From contig NZ_AUJG01000001.1 in assembly GCF_000424105.1 (NCBI RefSeq), forward strand, positions 1 to 64,000: a stretch of DNA of 64,000 bases, written 5' to 3'. Position 1 is the first letter of the stretch. Each line of letters opens with the position of its first letter. This document shows positions 42,172 through 50,141 of this stretch, piece by piece. Both the position numbers and the translations under genes were made by a program. The notes beneath the pieces were generated by a model. The model had not been told where the DNA came from and did no database searches. It worked only from the letters and a program-made list of their open reading frames with translations. The DNA comes from Lachnospira multipara ATCC 19207 (GTDB taxonomy: Bacteria > Bacillota > Clostridia > Lachnospirales > Lachnospiraceae).

Positions 42172-43884
42172 ATGGGTAAGAAAATTAATTTAAAGAAAAG
42201 TGTGTATGAACTTTGTAACGAGTATCCAGAACTTATAGATATAATGCTAGAATTAGGCTTTACCGAGGTTACTAAGCCCGGTATTTTAAATACAATGGGT
42301 AAGGTTATGACAATTCCTAAGGGCGCAATTATGAAAAAAATCGACATGGTGGATGTGGTTTTAGCTCTTAAAAATAATGGCTTTGAGCTTGAAGGTAAGA
42401 TGCCAAGTTTTGTCCAGAAACGAATAGCTAAGAAGATGTTAGAGTCTCAGCTTCCAAAAAGAAAAGATGCCAATGGCAATGAAATCAAGGAATTAGAACT
42501 CGATGAGAGAACCCTAAAGATTAAGTCCTATGTTGAAAGATTATCTAAGGGTGAAGATATTGAATCCGTTAGAAAAGATTTCGTGGAAAACTTTACGGAT
42601 GTAGATGCGGCAGAAATTGCTAAGGCAGAGCAGTCCTTAATTGCGGGAGGTACACCAGTTTCCGAAGTGCAGAAATTATGTGATGTTCACTCAGCTCTTT
42701 TCCATGGAGCTACAAGAGAGGAGAAGATTGCCAACGCAGAAAAGGCAGTAGAGGAATCTCTTAAACGTAAAAGAGGTGGGAAGGCTGAAGTTAAAACGGC
42801 TAAGACCTTAGTGTCACCGAATGGAAATTCGATTTTCTATGGTTCAATTGGCAAACTAGATGTTAAGGAAGCCATGAGTGAATCCTTTGGTATGGGCATT
42901 GGCTCAAAGTTTAAGGCTGCTCCTGTTAAGAGACAGGACGGTGCCGATGGCATTTACATGGAATTAAGAAAGATTGAGAATCACCCACTTAATACATTTG
43001 CTCTTGAAAACGAGGCTATATCAGATGCTTTAAAGGAATTAAGAATAGCCATGGATACTAAGAAAAATGTTATGCCAGCCTTAAAGAAAGCAAGGGAAGC
43101 TTCAATTCACTATGCCGAAAAAGGGGATTTATTATATCCAATTCTTAATGTGAAGTACGGTTTTTCTGGTCCTGCCAATGTAATGTGGGGCGTAGATGAC
43201 GAGATTCGTGACGAGATGAAATCTCTTTACAATAGAGCCCTAGAAGATGAGTGTTTTTTAACTAATGATCTTTGGAACGAGCGATTAGATGCAGTTGTTA
43301 CAAGGGCTGAGGAGATGATTTACAAAGAAGAAAATATCCTCTTCCCATTATGCGCAAAGAATTTTACAGAGGAAGACTGGTGCGATATTGCAAGAGATTT
43401 TGCAGATTACAAGCCATGTCTTATAGGAAATCGTCCATTATGGGAAAAGGCTACTCCAAAGGGAAATGTTAAAAACTATAGCCAAGAAGCAGGTAGTGCT
43501 AATCTTCCTTCAGGCCGCTTAACTATTGAGCAGCTAGATGCCATGCTTAATACAATTCCAATGGAATTAACTTTTGTTGATGCAGATAATGTTAATAGAT
43601 ATTTTAATGATGGAGAGGATGTAAAGCTCTTTAAAAGACCTTTATCAGCTCTAGGTAGAGAAGTATTTTCATGCCATCCACCTAAAATTGAGCCAATGGT
43701 TCGCATGATACTTGAGGACTTTAAGGAAGGCAGAAGAGACTGCGTTGATGTTTGGACAAGTAGAGATGATGAGCCAGTACTTATTAAGTATATGGCAGTT
43801 CGTGATAAGGATAAAAACTATATAGGTACTCTTGAATGTGTACAGCCAATGGGCTTTGCAAAAAAGCACTTTAAGAGGGTGTAA
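42172..43884 (+). CDS. DUF438/hemerythrin/PAS domain protein
   Basis: A 570-residue multi-domain protein. An N-terminal DUF1858 domain (KKSVYELCNEYPELIDIMLELGF) is followed by a DUF438 domain (ERLSKGEDIESVRKDFVENFTDVDAAEIAKAEQSLIAGGTPVSEVQKLCDVHSALFHG), a hemerythrin-like HHE region (HPLNTFALENEAI, KEENILFPLC) and a PAS domain at the end (TFVDADNVNRYFNDGEDVKLFKRPLSALGREVFSCHPPKIEP). This arrangement is common in anaerobes and is thought to sense or scavenge oxygen, NO or metals, possibly through the HHE di-iron or haem. No output domain is fused. It is a single gene. Confidence 0.9.
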   Translation: MGKKINLKKSVYELCNEYPELIDIMLELGFTEVTKPGILNTMGKVMTIPKGAIMKKIDMVDVVLALKNNGFELEGKMPSFVQKRIAKKMLESQLPKRKDANGNEIKELELDERTLKIKSYVERLSKGEDIESVRKDFVENFTDVDAAEIAKAEQSLIAGGTPVSEVQKLCDVHSALFHGATREEKIANAEKAVEESLKRKRGGKAEVKTAKTLVSPNGNSIFYGSIGKLDVKEAMSESFGMGIGSKFKAAPVKRQDGADGIYMELRKIENHPLNTFALENEAISDALKELRIAMDTKKNVMPALKKAREASIHYAEKGDLLYPILNVKYGFSGPANVMWGVDDEIRDEMKSLYNRALEDECFLTNDLWNERLDAVVTRAEEMIYKEENILFPLCAKNFTEEDWCDIARDFADYKPCLIGNRPLWEKATPKGNVKNYSQEAGSANLPSGRLTIEQLDAMLNTIPMELTFVDADNVNRYFNDGEDVKLFKRPLSALGREVFSCHPPKIEPMVRMILEDFKEGRRDCVDVWTSRDDEPVLIKYMAVRDKDKNYIGTLECVQPMGFAKKHFKRV

Positions 43885-44040
43885 GTATTGTTTGAGGCCA
43901 GTAATAGCTTAAAAGTATCATGGAAGATACTATGTTTCAAAAAACTGCGTACTTGTGGAAATAAAAGAAACTCCTTAAAATTTAATTGTAACAAGAGATG
44001 GAAATCTCAGATTATATATGATGTAAAGGAAGACAAGTAA

Positions 44041-44910
44041 ATGCACGATATATGGAATCCTTGGCACGGTTGCATTAAGGTAAGTGAAGGCTGTGCCAAT
44101 TGCTATATGTATTTTTTAGATAGCCTAAGAAGTAGGGATGGTTCTAATATATATAGAAGTAAGTCAGGTTTTAATTATCCCCTATCTAAGGATAGGGATG
44201 GAAACTATAAAGTAAAATCAGGGGAAATGCTAAGAGTGTGCATGACCTCTGATTTCTTCTTAAAAGAAGCTGATGATTGGCGCCTTAAGGCCTGGCATAT
44301 TATAGAGCAAAGACCAGATGTTAAGTTTTTCCTACTTACTAAAAGGCCTGAAAGAGTGGCAAATTGCCTACCTATGAATTGGGGTGAGGGTTGGGAAAAT
44401 GTATTCTTTAACGTAACTTGTGAAAATCAGGCAAGGGCGGATGAAAGAATCCCAATTTTACTAGATTTGCCCTTTAAACATAAGGGCATAATGTGTGCTC
44501 CCTTTATAGGTCCTATTTCTATTAGAAAGTATTTAGAATATGGAGAAATAAAGCAGGTTTTATGTGATGGGGAAAACTATAATGGAGCAAGACCTTGCCA
44601 TTATGAATGGGTTAAAAGACTAAGAGATGAGTGTGAAGAATTTAATATAAGTTTTACTTTTTGTGGAACAGGCAGACGCTTTTATAAAGATGGGAAACTC
44701 TATAAAATAGAAGGAGTTGAAACTCAGGCTAAACAAGCCTTCCTTTCGGGATTAAGTTTTAAAGGTGAAGAAATAGATTTTAAGCTCTATGATGAGTGGG
44801 GTAATCCTTTAAGGAAAGATATTTATAAGAAGTTTTTTAGAGAAAAATGTAATAGCTGCGGAATGCGCCCTATTTGCAATGGATGTAGTAATTGTGGTAG
44901 GTGTACTTAG
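44041..44910 (+). CDS. DUF5131 (phage Gp37/Gp68-like) protein
   Basis: A 289-residue protein. The N-terminal IWNPWHGCIKVSEGCANCYMYFLDSLRSRDGSNIYRS is the hallmark of DUF5131; the Cys spacing C-X7-C-X2-C resembles radical-SAM-like cluster loops. Other family stretches: VKFFLLTKRPERV, NVFFNVTCENQARADERIPILLDLPFKHKGIMCAPFIGPI. The C-terminus is very Cys-rich (CNSCGMRPICNGCSNCGRC). Family function is uncertain; many members are next to a three-Cys-motif partner (TcmP). Here no such partner is adjacent. Confidence 0.8.
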   Translation: MHDIWNPWHGCIKVSEGCANCYMYFLDSLRSRDGSNIYRSKSGFNYPLSKDRDGNYKVKSGEMLRVCMTSDFFLKEADDWRLKAWHIIEQRPDVKFFLLTKRPERVANCLPMNWGEGWENVFFNVTCENQARADERIPILLDLPFKHKGIMCAPFIGPISIRKYLEYGEIKQVLCDGENYNGARPCHYEWVKRLRDECEEFNISFTFCGTGRRFYKDGKLYKIEGVETQAKQAFLSGLSFKGEEIDFKLYDEWGNPLRKDIYKKFFREKCNSCGMRPICNGCSNCGRCT

Positions 44911-45156
44911 TTTAAGATAAAAAATAACTGAGTTTGATAATTAAATTAAGTTCTAATAAAGTTAGCTTAATAATATAAAGACATTTGTAAAAATTTGACT
45001 AATTATAACAAGTGTACTTAAACTTAAAGGCTAAAAAATGTGCCTGAACTTTATTTTTTAAAGCATTTTCCAAATCGCTTTAAAAATATTGCCCCAAGAC
45101 CCTATTTTTGTTAATATAATGAACGAAAAACACATTTGAAAGAGGAATTTATATTA

Positions 45157-46398
45157 ATGAAAAAGAAGAGATTATCATTATCAGCCAAGATTTTTATAGC
45201 TTTGGTTTTAGGCATAATAGCTGGTATAGCCTTAACAGCTAAACCAGAAATTGCAACAACTTATATTAAGCCTTTCGGTACAATATTCCTTAATCTTGTT
45301 AAATGGGTAGTTGGACCATTGGTTTTCTTCTCAATTATGAGCGGAGTTCTTTCTATGAAGGATATTAAGAAGGTAGGTTCTATTGGTGTTAAGACTGTTT
45401 TATATTATATGTGTACAACAGCCTTTGCTATTACAATAGGTCTTATTTTTTCAAATATCTTCAAGGGAATTTATACAGTAGTCGAGACAACAGATTTAAC
45501 TTATGAAGCTTCAGAATCAGTAAGCTTTATGGATACATTAGTGGGAATGTTCCCATCAAATTTTGTACAGCCTTTTGTAGAAGCTAACATGTTACAGATT
45601 ATTGTAGCTTCATTAATTATTGGCTTTGCTTTATTACTTATTAATAGTAACAGTGATAAGCAAAAGGATTTCGCCTTAGTAGATGCAGTTAATGACATTT
45701 TCTTAAAGGCAATGGAAATGATTATTAGCCTTTCACCAATCGGTGTATTTTGTTTACTTTGCCCAGTAGTAGCTGAGAATGGACCAGCGGTACTTGGTTC
45801 ACTTGCTAAGGTATTACTTGTAGCTTACTTAGCATATATTATGCATATGTTAGTAGTTTATTCATTAACAGTTTCAACATTTGCTAAGGTTTCACCGCTT
45901 AAGTTCTTTAAGGAAATGTTACCAGCAATTATGTTCTCCTTCTCATCAGCTTCTTCAGTAGGTACACTTCCAATTAACATGGAATGTACAGAAAAGCTTG
46001 GTGCAGACAAGGATATTTCAGCTTTCATCCTTCCACTTGGTGCAACTATCAATATGGATGGAACAGCAATTTATCAGGGCGTGTGTGCAATCTTTATTGC
46101 CTCATGCTATGGAATTAATTTAACATTTCCACAGATGCTTACAATCGTACTTACAGCAACACTTGCTTCAATTGGTACAGCAGGTGTTCCTGGTGCAGGT
46201 ATGGTAATGCTTGCTATGGTATTACAGTCAGTTGGCCTTCCAGTTGAAGGTATTGCCTTAGTAGCTGGTGTTGATAGAATATTCGATATGGGACGAACAA
46301 CAGTTAACATCACAGGTGATGCATCTTGTGCAGTTATAGTATCTGCTCTTGAAAGACGTAAGATAGAGAAGAAATTAAAGGCGCAAGCAACAAACTAA
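45157..46398 (+). CDS. Dicarboxylate/amino acid:cation symporter (DAACS)
   Basis: A 413-residue symporter of the GltP/GltT/DctA fold. It has the Ser-rich reentrant loop SFSSASSVGTLPINM, the NMDGTAIYQGVCAIFIA motif of span 7, the second hairpin ASIGTAGVPGAGMVML, and RIFDMGRTTVNITGDA of span 8. The Asp/Arg side-chain binding residues fit either dicarboxylate or neutral/acidic amino acid transport; I cannot tell which (the usual D of 'DxxRT' is present as DMGRT). Sodium- or proton-coupled. ATG 45157 has GAGG upstream; TTG 45136 is unlikely. Confidence 0.92.
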   Translation: MKKKRLSLSAKIFIALVLGIIAGIALTAKPEIATTYIKPFGTIFLNLVKWVVGPLVFFSIMSGVLSMKDIKKVGSIGVKTVLYYMCTTAFAITIGLIFSNIFKGIYTVVETTDLTYEASESVSFMDTLVGMFPSNFVQPFVEANMLQIIVASLIIGFALLLINSNSDKQKDFALVDAVNDIFLKAMEMIISLSPIGVFCLLCPVVAENGPAVLGSLAKVLLVAYLAYIMHMLVVYSLTVSTFAKVSPLKFFKEMLPAIMFSFSSASSVGTLPINMECTEKLGADKDISAFILPLGATINMDGTAIYQGVCAIFIASCYGINLTFPQMLTIVLTATLASIGTAGVPGAGMVMLAMVLQSVGLPVEGIALVAGVDRIFDMGRTTVNITGDASCAVIVSALERRKIEKKLKAQATN

Positions 46399-46424
46399 TT
46401 AGCTTAAATAAACGGGAAAAGGGA

Positions 46425-46463
46425 AAAAGCCTTAAGTTATTATCGTAATAGCTTAAGGCTTTT
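46425..46463. terminator. Bidirectional terminator
   Basis: AAAAGCCTTAAG (46425-46436) pairs with CTTAAGGCTTTT (46452-46463). It lies between the convergent symporter and GT2 genes. Confidence 0.88.
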
Positions 46464-46473
46464 ATCTTTTATA

Positions 46474-47454
46474 TTATTTTTTGGCTAAGCGCATATTTCT
46501 TCCACCTATCCAGATGTGATTTCTTTTAATACTTAAGAAGCTCCAAATAGGGAAGAAATAAATTTGAAGGAATAGCTTTAAACTAATCTTATTGACTCCT
46601 ATTTCCTTATAAAGCTTTTTAGCTAGTTGTCTAAGTTCCTTTTCTTCTTTAAGAAAATGTTCAGCATGAGCTCCAGCAGCAAATCTATTAAGGGAATATA
46701 AAATATGTTCATTGATTGCTCGTAACTCCTTAGAATCATGGATTATTAATTTGCTAGTAGATATATGTCTTTGGCAAGAAACAAGCATACCAGTATAAAT
46801 CTTACTAGAAGGTGTTGTCATAATACTGTTTTCATGGAATCTGTGATAAATCAACTTATTATTAATTATTGCTGCCTTGTTAAGCTTTAATGAAAGGTCA
46901 ATGGCAAAAATTCTATCTTCAAGTACATAGTCTTCAAATTCAACCTTTTCTATTAAACTGCGTTTATATAGTTTATTCCAGGCTCTTGCAAGGATAAGAT
47001 CTTCATAGGCTAAGGTTTTTAGAAAATCAATGGAATCAAGATATTTTCTAAAATCTACATCCTCATACTTTATGATTTCAGGTGTATTACCATCTTTAAA
47101 ATCATATTCATAGCAGGCAACTAGGTCTAAATTATCCTTCTTAAGAGTTTTATATAAGAACTCTAAAGTTTGTGGTGAAATAATATCGTCGCTATCGACA
47201 TAGAAAATATAGTCGCCATTTGCCTTTGAAAAACCATAATTTCTTGTTAAAGATAAACCTGAGTTTTCTTTATAGAAATACTTGAATCTAGAATCATATC
47301 CTGTCCAATTTTTACAAATGGTTTCAGAATCATCTGTTGATCCATCATTAATCATAAGTACTTCGAAGTCCGTATAGGTCTGAGCTTTAATACTATTAAA
47401 GCATTCGTTTAAATATTTAGCTGTATTGTATATGGGTATAATAATACTAATCAT
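46474..47454 (-). CDS. Glycosyltransferase family 2
   Basis: A 326-residue GT-A enzyme. Motifs: ISIIIPIYNTAKYLNECFNSI at the N-terminus, VLMINDGSTDDS, NSGLSLTRNYGFSKANGDYIFYVDSDDIISPQ (DXD as DSDD). The C-terminal part is helical and basic, with a probable membrane-association segment (LFLQIYFFPIWSFLSI). It probably adds a sugar to a surface polysaccharide or lipid. It stands alone; no other glycan genes are next to it. Start supported by AGGAGAG. Confidence 0.92.
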   Translation of the reverse strand: MISIIIPIYNTAKYLNECFNSIKAQTYTDFEVLMINDGSTDDSETICKNWTGYDSRFKYFYKENSGLSLTRNYGFSKANGDYIFYVDSDDIISPQTLEFLYKTLKKDNLDLVACYEYDFKDGNTPEIIKYEDVDFRKYLDSIDFLKTLAYEDLILARAWNKLYKRSLIEKVEFEDYVLEDRIFAIDLSLKLNKAAIINNKLIYHRFHENSIMTTPSSKIYTGMLVSCQRHISTSKLIIHDSKELRAINEHILYSLNRFAAGAHAEHFLKEEKELRQLAKKLYKEIGVNKISLKLFLQIYFFPIWSFLSIKRNHIWIGGRNMRLAKK

Positions 47455-47795
47455 ATTCTCTCCTGTTTATGGTAAATTGTATTACATTTAAGAATTTTAA
47501 CATGTCATTGTTATATATTATTGAATAAAAAAGACATAAATTTTAACTCAGTCGGAGTACAAGCTCCGACTGAGTTAAACGCTCCGCGAGGAAGTGCTCG
47601 CATTAGATGCGGCTTTGCCGCTGAGGGAAGTGCTCGCATTAGAAGCGGCAAAGCCGCTGCTCGCACATAAGTAGTGATTTGCTGCGCAAATAACTACAAG
47701 TCGCACACGAGTAGTGATTTGCTACGCAAATAACTACAAGATTTGATTTATTGAGACATTTGTGTAAAAATAAGATTTTAGTGGGAGGAATAAAA
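47455..47795. other. Intergenic region with a cluster of palindromes and tandem repeats
   Basis: No coding frame. 47542-47579 is a perfect 16-bp-stem hairpin. GGAAGTGCTCGCATTAGA occurs at 47590-47607 and 47626-47643. GCGGCTTTGCCGC (47609-47621) and AGCGGCAAAGCCGCT (47644-47658) are hairpins and also inverses of each other. A 40-bp unit is repeated at 47661-47700 and 47701-47740 (37 of 40 bases the same), each containing a hairpin around ATTTGC/GCAAAT. The block is visibly richer in GC than its surroundings. No transposase is associated. Confidence 0.7.
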
Positions 47796-48386
47796 ATGTC
47801 AAATTTAATGAAAAAGATTATTAATTACGCAATTATTGTTTTAATGTTTTTTCTAGCTATCTATGAATGTAGAACCATTATAGGGCTAACAGATAACAAT
47901 GTTTATACAGAAACTGTAATGATTTTAGATAAAAAGGAAGCTCGTCAAAATGGACATATTAAAGCATTACGACCTAGTAGTTATTACATGATAGCTGTTG
48001 ATGGTGAGGGTAATAGCTATAAAGTTATGAAATGGGGAGCACAGGTAGGAGATGTGATACCTATTTATACCACAAAGTTACAGCATGATAGCTCTGAACC
48101 AGCGTGGTATAGTTCTATGAGTGATTTAAGAATGTCGAATATAATGTATATAGTTACAGGAGCAGTACTTTTAATTGTTCTATTCCTTATAAGTAGAAGT
48201 CTTAGAAAAAGCTATAAATCTCCTAAGAATGATGCGAATAATAATCAATATCAAGGTTATAATCAGAATGTAAATAATAATCAATATCAGGGCTATAATC
48301 AGAACGTGAATAATAATCAATATCAAGGCTATAATCAGAACGTATATAATAATCAGTATCAAGGATTTAATCAGAACAACAATTAA
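47796..48386 (+). CDS. Membrane protein with Asn/Gln/Tyr-rich tandem-repeat tail
   Basis: A 196-residue protein. Hydrophobic segments at about 8-28 and 115-137 enclose a polar loop with strand-like sequence (ETVMILDKKEARQNGHIKALRP; YYMIAVDGEGNSYKVMKWG). The C-terminus carries four units of a 12-residue repeat, NNNQYQGYNQNV, encoded by 36-bp DNA repeats from 48237 to 48380. The repeat is low-complexity and prion-like; such tails can mediate self-association. The repeat number is probably variable. ATG 47796 follows GGGAGG. Function unknown. Confidence 0.7.
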   Translation: MSNLMKKIINYAIIVLMFFLAIYECRTIIGLTDNNVYTETVMILDKKEARQNGHIKALRPSSYYMIAVDGEGNSYKVMKWGAQVGDVIPIYTTKLQHDSSEPAWYSSMSDLRMSNIMYIVTGAVLLIVLFLISRSLRKSYKSPKNDANNNQYQGYNQNVNNNQYQGYNQNVNNNQYQGYNQNVYNNQYQGFNQNNN

Positions 48387-48400
48387 TATAATTAGAATTA

Positions 48401-48470
48401 GAAAAGGACATCCTATTATGATATGTACTCAGAATCCTGGACACATATTAATTATAGGATGCCCTTTTAT
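48401..48470. terminator. Long hairpin terminator
   Basis: AAAAGGACATCCTAT pairs with ATAGGATGCCCTTTT (one mismatch), with further pairing of ATATGT/ACATAT inside. It lies between convergent genes. Confidence 0.75.
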
Positions 48471-48501
48471 TGTTGTACGCCTAGCGGCGCGCCCCTTTTA
48501 T

Positions 48502-49326
48502 TTATTCTAAGACTAAACAAATTGGTGCATGATCCTGACGTTCACCAGAATCTATCATTTCTGAAGAAACTAAATTTTCCTTTAAACGATCGCTAATTAG
48601 GAAATAGTCTATTCTCCAGCCAGAGTTATTAATCTTACTTGTCTTAATTCTTTGAGACCACCAAGAATAGCAGCCTTTTTTATCTGGATGAGTATAGCGG
48701 AAGCTATCTGTAAAGCCTTTAGCTAGTAAATTAGTAAAGCCTTCTCTTTCCTCGTCTGTAAAACCAGCAGACATATGATTAGATGCTGGATTTGCAAGAT
48801 CAATTTCCTCATGGGCTACATTGTAGTCCCCACAAGCTATAACAGGCTTTGTCTTATCAAGCTCTGCAAGATAGTTAGCGTAACATTTGTCCCATTCTTG
48901 ACGAAGAGCAAGGCGCTTAAGTCCATCACCGGCGTTAGGAGTATAAACAAGATTAAAGAAATAATCCTCTAATTCTAGAGTAATCATTCTACCTTCATCA
49001 TCCATAGTATCTGGGGCACCAATCTTTGGGAAAGTTGCCTTTGGGGTGATGTCTTTTTTATACAAAACCATAGTTCCTGCATAACCCTTTCTAGCTGGTG
49101 GGCAAGAACTTACAAATTCATAGTTATAATCTGGAAAGAAAGCCTTAAGTGCAGTTTCCTGCTTTGCATTCATGCCAGTGCTAGGAAGCTTAGTTTCCTG
49201 AATAGCAATAAGGTCTGCGTCTTCATTTGCAATAGTCTTTAAAACTTCTCTTGTGAGTAAAGCTCTGTTGCTATCACTTGTAAGAGCAGCATTTAAAGAA
49301 TCAATATTCCATGAAATAAATTTCAT
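48502..49326 (-). CDS. xth: Exodeoxyribonuclease III (AP endonuclease)
   Basis: A 274-residue exonuclease/endonuclease/phosphatase-fold protein. Motifs: MKFISWNIDSLNAAL, LIAIQETKLP (Glu metal ligand), VACGDYNVAHEEIDLANP, and the C-terminal WRIDYFLIS and DHAPICLVLE. It cleaves DNA at abasic sites in base-excision repair. Length and motif order are typical for ExoA/XthA. Start supported by AGGAGAA. Confidence 0.94.
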   Translation of the reverse strand: MKFISWNIDSLNAALTSDSNRALLTREVLKTIANEDADLIAIQETKLPSTGMNAKQETALKAFFPDYNYEFVSSCPPARKGYAGTMVLYKKDITPKATFPKIGAPDTMDDEGRMITLELEDYFFNLVYTPNAGDGLKRLALRQEWDKCYANYLAELDKTKPVIACGDYNVAHEEIDLANPASNHMSAGFTDEEREGFTNLLAKGFTDSFRYTHPDKKGCYSWWSQRIKTSKINNSGWRIDYFLISDRLKENLVSSEMIDSGERQDHAPICLVLE

Positions 49327-49553
49327 AAGTATTCTCCTCGTTTTTTAATAAGTTATTCTTATTCTAACATAGGCTTTTGGCTAAATAAAGCAGTCCCAAG
49401 AATTGTATTAAAATAAAAAAACAACTTTATATGGGTAAATCCTAAAATTTATGCTATACTAGGTACGCGGACAAATGTCTTTACTAGGAATACATTTTTC
49501 GCAAAAAGCAAAATTTATAATGTGGGAAAAATTTTATTTTTTAGGAGGTTTTT

Positions 49554-50015
49554 ATGAAGATAGCAATGGCTAATGATCATGCTGGTACAGCAATGAAAGA
49601 AGAAATCAAAAAGTATCTATTGGAAAATGGATACGAAGTAGAAGACTTTGGAACCTACGACGAAAAATCCTGCGACCTTTCAGATTTCGTTTACCCTGCA
49701 AGTCTTGCAGTAGCCAAAGGTGAATGTGAAAGAGGAATTTTTTGCGATGGCGTAGGCTACGGAAGTGCCTTAATCGCCAATAAGATTAATGGTTGTTATG
49801 CAGCGGTTTGCCAAGATCCCCTATGTGCAACACTTGCCAGACAACATACAGATTCTAACATTCTTTGTTTAGGCGCTAAGATTATTGGAGGACTTATGGC
49901 CATGGAAGTTGTTAAAACTTGGCTAAACACTGATCCTTTAATGGAAGAGAAGTACCGTAACAGAGTAAGAAAGGTCTGTGAAATCAACGATAAGCATTGC
50001 GTCCCAGTTAAGTAA
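49554..50015 (+). CDS. RpiB/LacA/LacB-family sugar-phosphate isomerase, unusual active site
   Basis: A 153-residue protein. AMANDHAGTAMKEEIKKYL and RQHTDSNILCLGAKIIG match RpiB. At the active-site loop, E. coli RpiB reads CGTGIGMSIAANK; here the aligned sequence is DGVGYGSALIANK. So the catalytic Cys is Asp (a Cys lies one position earlier) and the Thr is Val. Some actinobacterial RpiB use Glu at this place, and LacA/LacB share one active site, so the protein may still be active, possibly on another sugar phosphate. Strong AGGAGG site. Confidence 0.82.
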   Translation: MKIAMANDHAGTAMKEEIKKYLLENGYEVEDFGTYDEKSCDLSDFVYPASLAVAKGECERGIFCDGVGYGSALIANKINGCYAAVCQDPLCATLARQHTDSNILCLGAKIIGGLMAMEVVKTWLNTDPLMEEKYRNRVRKVCEINDKHCVPVK

Positions 50016-50141
50016 ACCAAAGCTTAGGCACATTTTTATATCCCGGTTTGATTAGGATAAGGCTTACCATCCTAAATTTAGAAAATGTGAAAAGGACAAC
50101 GAGGTAAAGCAATCAAAACAATTTATTTAGGAGATTATTTT

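Noticed and set aside
44041-44910. Prophage remnant based on the Gp37/Gp68-like protein
   Set aside because: No integrase, terminase, portal or other phage gene is in the window; neighbours are chromosomal.
47542-47740. CRISPR array at the hairpin/tandem-repeat cluster
   Set aside because: There are only two copies of each unit, there are no unique spacers of even length, the repeats differ in type, and no cas genes are nearby.
50016-50141. Glycine riboswitch before the AgcS symporter
   Set aside because: The 126 bp lack the paired GGAGAG-type aptamer cores. Only a weak CACATTTTT/AAAATGTG pairing is visible.
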